Shown: positions 33,167 through 37,451 of the stretch, one piece after another
Position numbering within the stretch: position 1 is the first letter of the stretch
Layout: every line of letters starts with the position of its first letter
Source of the DNA: a virus
Length of the DNA stretch: 37,451 nt
Reading direction: 5' to 3' (one strand)
Virus record (IMG/VR): IMGVR_UViG_3300021409_000001
Location: 1-37,451 of that record
Made by a program: the position numbers and the translations under genes
Notes under the pieces: generated by a model
Databases searched by the model: none
Seen by the model: only the letters and a program-made list of their open reading frames with translations
What the model was told of the DNA's origin: nothing

Positions 33167-35398
33167 GTGCCCGTATCAGCTCAAGAAACCGTATTCCAGC
33201 ATGTTGGGAACGGCGTTACCGTCTCGTTTCCCTATGGCTGCCAGGTCGCGCAAGCATCGGATCTGAAGGTCTACCTCAATGATGTAGAGGTGGCCACTGG
33301 TTATACCGTGAGCGGGATCGGCGTCCCTACAGGGGGCGCCGTTACGTTCGATGCCCCACCGTCGAACCTTTCCCAGGTGCGACTTGAGCGAGACATCGTC
33401 CTCGAGCGTCTCACGGACTACCAGCAGAATGGCGACTTCCTCGCCCGGGTCGTCAATCCGGACTTCAATCGTCTCTGGATGGCCTTGCAGCAGCACCTCG
33501 CAATGTTTCGCCGGGCAATTCTGATTCCTAAATCCGAGACGACCGGAATCAAGCCGCTGCCGAATATTGCGGACCGCGCAAACAAGTTGCTTAGCTTCGA
33601 CGCCAGTGGTAACCCAGTTGCAGTCGCGCCGGCAGCGCAGAGCGCCACCGCCTTGCAGATCCTGCTGGCCACATCGTTCGGCTCCACCCTGGTGGGCTTC
33701 CTCCAGTCTGGCGTCGGCGCCGTCATGCGCACCCTGCAGGAGAAAACGCGCGACCATATCAGCGCGTTCGACTTTATGAGCGCCGTGCAGATCGCTGATG
33801 TGCGCTCGGGCGCCGTCACGGTTGACGTAACGGCCGCACTACAGGCGGCGCTGAATGCGGCGGCCGGCAAGACCCTGCTGATCCCTCCCGGCACCTACCG
33901 CTGCAGCGCCTCAGTTCAGGTCAAAGGCAACGTCGAAGGCTGGGGCGCAACCCTGAAATTCTACGCCGCCGGGATTCCCTACCTGGTAACGCAGTCGGTG
34001 CAGGCCAGTATGCGCGGGTTTACGATCGACGGCGCCAACGTCCCGGTTTGCAAAAATGGCCTGTTCGTCGACACCGACTTCGTGCAGACGGAAACCTGCT
34101 ACTACGACCTGACGATCAAAAATATCCGCAACACCGACAACACGCAGGACTGCAACGGCGCTCTGTTCTACAAGGCGTCCAGCGCCGCCATCAACCTGAA
34201 TAGCCGGCTCGACATCAAGATCGACGTGTTCGGCGTGACTGCGACGGCAAACGGGATCATCGGCGACAACGGCGGCGCCTGCACCGGCATCTTGGTGTCG
34301 TTCAACGGTCCGGGCTGCGACAGCAACGTCATCGTGCGCGACAGCACCATCAAGGACATTTCCTCGGGCGGTGCCGACGGTGCCGAAGACTCCAACGGCG
34401 TGCACCTGTACACCGGCGACCATACCCTGACGACCTCGCGCGGCGAGTTCATCGTGCGCAACGTGAAGGTGTATAACGCGAAAAAGCGCGGTTTCAAGGT
34501 GCAGGCGGCCAATACCGTGATCGAAAACTGTGTCTGCTATGGCCAGGACACCCGCGCCGGCTTTGAGACCTACGCGATCCGCACCACGTTCCACAATTGC
34601 GCTTACCTGCTGGGCACCTATTCGGGCTTCACCACGACGGCGCCGCACACGACGATCGAGAACTGCCGCGGCCAAAGCTCGGGACTCTTCGACCTGGCGC
34701 GCTTCTATGCCGGATCGCACCATGCCGTGGTGCGCGGCCTGCTGCTGGAGACGACCGCCAATTTCCCCTCGTCCGACTACTGCGTGATGGGCTTCGACGG
34801 TTCGGAAAACTCAAGTTTCAGCGGCGTCAAGATCTACGGCAGCACCAACACCGGCGCGGCCGTCATCGTGCGCAACAGCACCAACACGCTGGCATTCGAC
34901 AAGCTGCACAGCAGCGGCATGTTGACCGGCTTCCTGCTGGCCTACAGCAGCGGCAAGCTGGTCATGCGCGACAGCGAGATCGTGGTGGCCAGCTACGGGT
35001 TCCACCGCCTGGGCAATACGGATAACCCGATCGTCGTGCATGACTCAACCATCATCGCCAACGGCATCGGCTTCTATACCGAAAGCAGCGCCGGGACCAA
35101 CAAAGCCACGGTCGACGCCGACAACGTCAAGGTTTTCTCCAACAGCCACGGCGCCCTGGTGCCCCACGGCAGCCGCTTCGTGAGCACCGAATTTACGTCG
35201 ACCGGCGTGACCGGCTACGGCATTTTGTGCGGCAACTCGATCGTGCGCGGCTGCCGGATCACCAAGTACGGCACCGGCATCGGCATCGCCTTCTCGACCA
35301 CGGCCGAGGTGTCGGACAACGTCACGATTGGTACCGTACTCCCGTACGAAACGACCGGATTCACAGCGTTCGTCTATTCCAACAACTCTTCCAGGTAA
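33167..35398 (+). CDS. Tailspike, pectate-lyase-like beta-helix
   Basis: A protein of 743 residues starting at GTG 33167 with a strong RBS (AGGAG, 6 nt). Residues about 1-110 are the tail-attachment domain common to podovirus fibres (FQHVGNGVTVSFPYGCQ... LERLTDYQQNGDFLARVVNPDFNRLWMALQQ). TLQEKTRDHISAFDFM (near 190-205) is the usual link. A right-handed beta-helix with repeated VIENC/IRGC-like rungs (about 240-700) follows. Such spikes bind and often cleave capsule or O-antigen polysaccharide; enzymatic activity is inferred. No diversity-generating repeat or reverse transcriptase is present. Confidence 0.85.
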   Translation: MPVSAQETVFQHVGNGVTVSFPYGCQVAQASDLKVYLNDVEVATGYTVSGIGVPTGGAVTFDAPPSNLSQVRLERDIVLERLTDYQQNGDFLARVVNPDFNRLWMALQQHLAMFRRAILIPKSETTGIKPLPNIADRANKLLSFDASGNPVAVAPAAQSATALQILLATSFGSTLVGFLQSGVGAVMRTLQEKTRDHISAFDFMSAVQIADVRSGAVTVDVTAALQAALNAAAGKTLLIPPGTYRCSASVQVKGNVEGWGATLKFYAAGIPYLVTQSVQASMRGFTIDGANVPVCKNGLFVDTDFVQTETCYYDLTIKNIRNTDNTQDCNGALFYKASSAAINLNSRLDIKIDVFGVTATANGIIGDNGGACTGILVSFNGPGCDSNVIVRDSTIKDISSGGADGAEDSNGVHLYTGDHTLTTSRGEFIVRNVKVYNAKKRGFKVQAANTVIENCVCYGQDTRAGFETYAIRTTFHNCAYLLGTYSGFTTTAPHTTIENCRGQSSGLFDLARFYAGSHHAVVRGLLLETTANFPSSDYCVMGFDGSENSSFSGVKIYGSTNTGAAVIVRNSTNTLAFDKLHSSGMLTGFLLAYSSGKLVMRDSEIVVASYGFHRLGNTDNPIVVHDSTIIANGIGFYTESSAGTNKATVDADNVKVFSNSHGALVPHGSRFVSTEFTSTGVTGYGILCGNSIVRGCRITKYGTGIGIAFSTTAEVSDNVTIGTVLPYETTGFTAFVYSNNSSR

Positions 35399-35405
35399 GA
35401 CGCAG

Positions 35406-35765
35406 ATGATCGAGAAACCACCAAGCCCACCCTCAAGCGAATGGGCCGAAATCCTCCCCTGGATCTGGCTCGTCCTGATCACCTTGCTGGGAGGGATTGC
35501 TTCATTCGTGCGCAAGATGCGCGACAGCCATGTTCGCGTCTGGAATTTCACCGAGTTCGTCGGAGAAATCGTCATCTCGGGCCTGGCTGGGCTGATCACC
35601 GCAAACCTGTGCCAGTGGCAAGGATGGCCCATGCCGTTGACCTATGCCCTGACCGGCATCGGCGCGCACATGGGCAGTCGCGCCCTGTTCAAGCTGGAAG
35701 CAATGTTCGCCGTCAAGTTCCCCTCCACCGCAATGCCGAAGGACTCAACCGATGAAACCCGCTGA
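35406..35765 (+). CDS. Holin (LydA/Phage_holin_3_3 type)
   Basis: A protein of 119 residues from ATG 35406; the open frame starts at 35328 inside the tailspike gene. Hydrophobic segments lie at about 17-35 (LPWIWLVLITLLGGIASF), 51-69 (FVGEIVISGLAGLITANL) and weaker at 77-93 (PLTYALTGIGAHMG). The pattern fits LydA-like holins that permeabilise the inner membrane to release endolysin. It overlaps the endolysin start by 14 nt. Confidence 0.82.
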   Translation: MIEKPPSPPSSEWAEILPWIWLVLITLLGGIASFVRKMRDSHVRVWNFTEFVGEIVISGLAGLITANLCQWQGWPMPLTYALTGIGAHMGSRALFKLEAMFAVKFPSTAMPKDSTDETR

Positions 35766-36441
35766 TCTGCCTGGATCCGTTGTATCCCCTGCACAGCTCA
35801 CAATCGACCAGCTGGCCCGCATCGGCCCCGTCGCGCGCGCGACCGCTAACCAGTTTGCCGGGCCGCTCGCCGCCGCGATGGCGCGCTTCGGCATCAGCAG
35901 CAAGGAAAGCCGGGCAGTCTTCCTCGCCCAGGTGCTGCACGAGTCGGGCAACTTGGTGCGCATGGTCGAGAGTTTGAATTACTCGGCCGAGCGCTTGATG
36001 ACGGTACCGGGCTTCAAGGGCCGCTTCACGCAGGCCCAGGCAAACCACTACGGCCGCACCGACGCGCACCCGGCGGACCAGGAAGGCATCGCCTGCATCG
36101 CCTACGCGTATCGCAACGGCAACGGCGGGCCGGTCAGCCGCGACGGCTGGCGGTTCAGAGGTCGGGGCCCCATCCAGATCACGGGCCGTGCGAACTATGC
36201 AGCATGCGGTGCCGCGCTGGGTCTCGACCTGCTGAAGAATCCCGAACTGCTCGAGCAACCAGGTGCTGGCTGTTTGTCGGCCGCCTGGTTCTGGGATCAG
36301 GGCAACAGGACCGGTCGCAGCCTGAACGCACTCGCCGACCAGGGCAAGCTAACGGCCGTGAGGGCTGCGGTCAACGGTGGCGACAACGGGCTGATGGAGT
36401 GCTTGAACATTGCCCGGCGCGCGGCACAGGAACTGGCATGA
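35752..36441 (+). CDS. Endolysin, GH19 (chitinase-like) family
   Basis: A protein of 229 residues. FLAQVLHESGNL carries the catalytic Glu64; NYSAERLM, GGPVSRDGWRFRGRGPIQITGRANY and a C-terminal AAVNGGDNGL are GH19 landmarks. It cleaves peptidoglycan glycan strands. There is no signal peptide, so release depends on the holin. It is followed by Rz with an ATGA overlap. Confidence 0.92.
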   Translation: MKPADLPGSVVSPAQLTIDQLARIGPVARATANQFAGPLAAAMARFGISSKESRAVFLAQVLHESGNLVRMVESLNYSAERLMTVPGFKGRFTQAQANHYGRTDAHPADQEGIACIAYAYRNGNGGPVSRDGWRFRGRGPIQITGRANYAACGAALGLDLLKNPELLEQPGAGCLSAAWFWDQGNRTGRSLNALADQGKLTAVRAAVNGGDNGLMECLNIARRAAQELA

Positions 36442-36920
36442 GCCGCCTCGAGCGCATCCTGGTGGGCTTGATCGTGCTGGCCGGCCTGCTGGTGCTGGGC
36501 GCGCTGGGCGTGCGCTGGTACGGCGCCCACAAGTATTCCGCTGGCCACGCCGCGGCTGTCGGCGAGCGCGCCGCAGCTGACGCCATCGCCCTGCTGCGTC
36601 GCACCGAAGAGAATTCCGCCCTGGCCGTGCACCAGGGCGCCACCAACCTGAAAATCACCGAGGTCAAACATGAAGAAATGCAGCCTGTTCGCGAGCGTAT
36701 TGTTACTCAGCGCGTGTACGTCGGTTCCGGCGTCTGTGGACCTGCCGGCGCGGCCGACGCCGAAAGCACCGCCAGCAGCGACGGCGCCAATCCACTCGGC
36801 CGGCTGGTTCGATCGGACGTTGAGCGAGATCTTGTCACGCTGAAGCTGGCTGTCGAGGAGGACTTGGCCACCGGCCGCGCGTGCCAGGCGTTCGTGCGAG
36901 AGAACGGCATGGTGCCGTGA
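36438..36920 (+). CDS. Rz: Rz-like inner-membrane spanin
   Basis: A protein of 160 residues from ATG 36438. An N-terminal membrane anchor (about 7-27, ILVGLIVLAGLLVLGALGV) is followed by a periplasmic helical segment (AAAVGERAAADAIALLRRTEENSALAV). A C-terminal part has two Cys that may form a disulfide. With the lipoprotein encoded inside it (Rz1) it would span the periplasm and fuse the membranes in the last step of lysis. The open frame starts at 36204 within the endolysin gene; the ATGA overlap sets the start. Confidence 0.82.
   Translation: MSRLERILVGLIVLAGLLVLGALGVRWYGAHKYSAGHAAAVGERAAADAIALLRRTEENSALAVHQGATNLKITEVKHEEMQPVRERIVTQRVYVGSGVCGPAGAADAESTASSDGANPLGRLVRSDVERDLVTLKLAVEEDLATGRACQAFVRENGMVP
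36670..36843 (+). CDS. Rz1: Rz1 outer-membrane lipoprotein spanin, embedded in Rz
   Basis: A protein of 57 residues in the +1 frame within Rz. The signal peptide MKKCSLFASVLLLSAC has lipobox LSAC (modified Cys16). A Pro/Ala-rich stretch (VDLPARPTPKAPPAATAP) and a short C-terminal helix (WFDRTLSEIL) follow. A lipobox plus Pro-rich tail nested out of frame in Rz is the classic Rz1 arrangement. The frame ends in TGA at 36841-36843. Confidence 0.88.
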   Translation: MKKCSLFASVLLLSACTSVPASVDLPARPTPKAPPAATAPIHSAGWFDRTLSEILSR

Positions 36921-37063
36921 TGGACTTCTACCTCGCGACAAAGGAAGGCGATGTCTACCTGTTCAGTAGCGAGGATGGCCGGGCGTACCTGGCTCCACCG
37001 GCGTCCGCCGCGCCCCAGGCAGAGCCAGCACCCGCGCCGCCACCTCCGCCGGCACCCCGCTGA
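36920..37063 (+). CDS. Small Pro/Ala-tailed protein after Rz
   Basis: A protein of 47 residues starting MDFYLATKEGDVYLFSSEDGRAYL, overlapping the Rz stop (TGATG). The tail is Pro/Ala-rich (APAPPPPPAPR). The first 25 residues read like a small beta fold. The tail overlaps an antisense gene, so part of its composition may reflect that gene. Function unknown. Confidence 0.5.
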   Translation: MDFYLATKEGDVYLFSSEDGRAYLAPPASAAPQAEPAPAPPPPPAPR

Positions 37064-37178
37064 GCGCGAGCATGCAGGATGCCTCCAGCCAAGTGATGTC
37101 CGGCAGCAGGATCAGGGCCAGGTCGACCCGGTTCGCGGTGGTAGTGTCGGCGCCGGTTTGCATGTGCAAATGGTGCAT
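36963..37178 (-). CDS. Antisense small protein at the right end
   Basis: A protein of 71 residues from ATG 37178 with GAGG upstream. The helical core RVDLALILLPDITWLEASCMLALSGVPAEVAARVL resembles small proteins often encoded at this spot, after the lysis genes, in Burkholderiales phages. It converges on the lysis operon and overlaps the 47-residue gene. Function unknown; expression from the lysogen is possible because it reads away from attP. Confidence 0.6.
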   Translation of the reverse strand: MHHLHMQTGADTTTANRVDLALILLPDITWLEASCMLALSGVPAEVAARVLALPGARRTPVEPGTPGHPRY

Positions 37179-37216
37179 CGAACGCGCCTCAGTGGCTTCG
37201 ATGCCGCGCAAATGAA

Positions 37217-37252
37217 AATGGCCGGAGGCTCTGTTCGAGCGTTCCGGCCATT
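37217..37252. terminator. 10-bp perfect hairpin, likely terminator before attP
   Basis: AATGGCCGGA (37217-37226) and TCCGGCCATT (37243-37252), a 10-bp perfect stem with a 16-nt loop. On the minus strand it is followed by TTTTCATTT; on the plus strand by TTCTCAATATT. It probably ends late transcription before attP and may insulate against transcripts entering from the host tRNA side. Confidence 0.7.
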
Positions 37253-37256
37253 CTCA

Positions 37257-37282
37257 ATATTATCGCCGCGATAATATACAGT
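37257..37282. promoter_or_regulatory. Integrase arm-type sites, distal arm (2 copies)
   Basis: ATATTATCG (37257-37265) and CGATAATAT (37269-37277) form a palindrome around CCG; the second extends as CGATAATATACAGT, identical to 101-114 on the other side of the core. They lie 48-68 bp from the core. Probably integrase or accessory-protein binding sites. Confidence 0.65.
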
Positions 37283-37324
37283 ACTGTTCGCACATACAGC
37301 TTTTGCTGTAAGCCTTTGATTTTA

Positions 37325-37451
<127 letters not shown>

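Noticed and set aside
33167-35398. Diversity-generating retroelement as in BPP-1
   Set aside because: No reverse transcriptase, no template repeat and no VR-like end in the tailspike gene were found.

Overview
The window is one complete genome of a temperate, short-tailed (podovirus-type) phage of a high-GC betaproteobacterium, most likely Burkholderiales in the Oxalobacteraceae/Burkholderiaceae range. It joins a lambda-style lysogeny and recombination half (reading leftward) to a T7-style morphogenesis half (reading rightward). The host guess rests on the tRNA-Pro sequence used for integration, the base composition and the resemblance of many small proteins to those of Burkholderiales phages; it is inference. 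No host flank is present.

The two ends (1-127 and 37325-37451) are an exact 127-bp direct repeat. Its first 46 bases are the 3' half of a tRNA-Pro gene (minus strand, anticodon GGG) and the rest is phage attP arm. Both copies carry the phage arm and neither carries the tRNA 5' half. The sequence is therefore best read as a circular (excised) phage genome of about 37.3 kb opened at attP, or one unit of a tandem array, and not as a simple prophage with two host junctions.

Region 1 (167-9828, minus strand) is one long leftward early operon from a strong promoter, PL (9881-9909). In transcription order it encodes three small proteins, a roughly 380-bp untranslated stretch with a 16-bp perfect inverted repeat, two small basic proteins, a RecT annealing protein, a YqaJ-type exonuclease with a coiled-coil tail, small proteins, an HNH-type protein, a DndC/PAPS-reductase-like protein, an ASCH-like protein, a DUF4224 (probable excisionase) gene and the tyrosine integrase.

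Region 2 (9939-11951) is the switch. A LexA/CI-type self-cleaving repressor is read leftward together with two unknown genes and a lipoprotein, ending in an intrinsic terminator. A Cro-like gene is read rightward from PR. Five copies of the palindrome ATRCG-N4-CGYAT sit on PL, PRM and PR. The repressor start codon falls at the predicted transcription start, so its mRNA is probably leaderless.

Region 3 (12055-15189, plus strand) holds a small HTH protein with a frame conflict, small proteins, a DUF1376 replication protein whose gene contains five phased iterons (candidate origin), a zinc-motif protein, a RuvC-like resolvase and an HTH protein.

Region 4 (15272-33124) is the head, tail and packaging block, nearly collinear with T7 genes 8-16 followed by TerS and TerL: portal, Bbp19-like protein, scaffold, capsid, a probable decoration protein, tail tubes A and B, a GNAT protein and four internal virion proteins. 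The capsid unit is bracketed by terminators. An 18-bp repeated element stands before the structural operon, before the capsid gene and at the end of TerL. A two-TM membrane gene lies antisense between two virion genes with its own promoter.

Region 5 (33167-37178) has a beta-helix tailspike, holin, GH19 endolysin, Rz with an embedded out-of-frame Rz1, and two small overlapping genes, closed by a hairpin before attP. No single-subunit RNA polymerase is encoded, so the T7-like block must be driven by host polymerase under a regulator not identified here.
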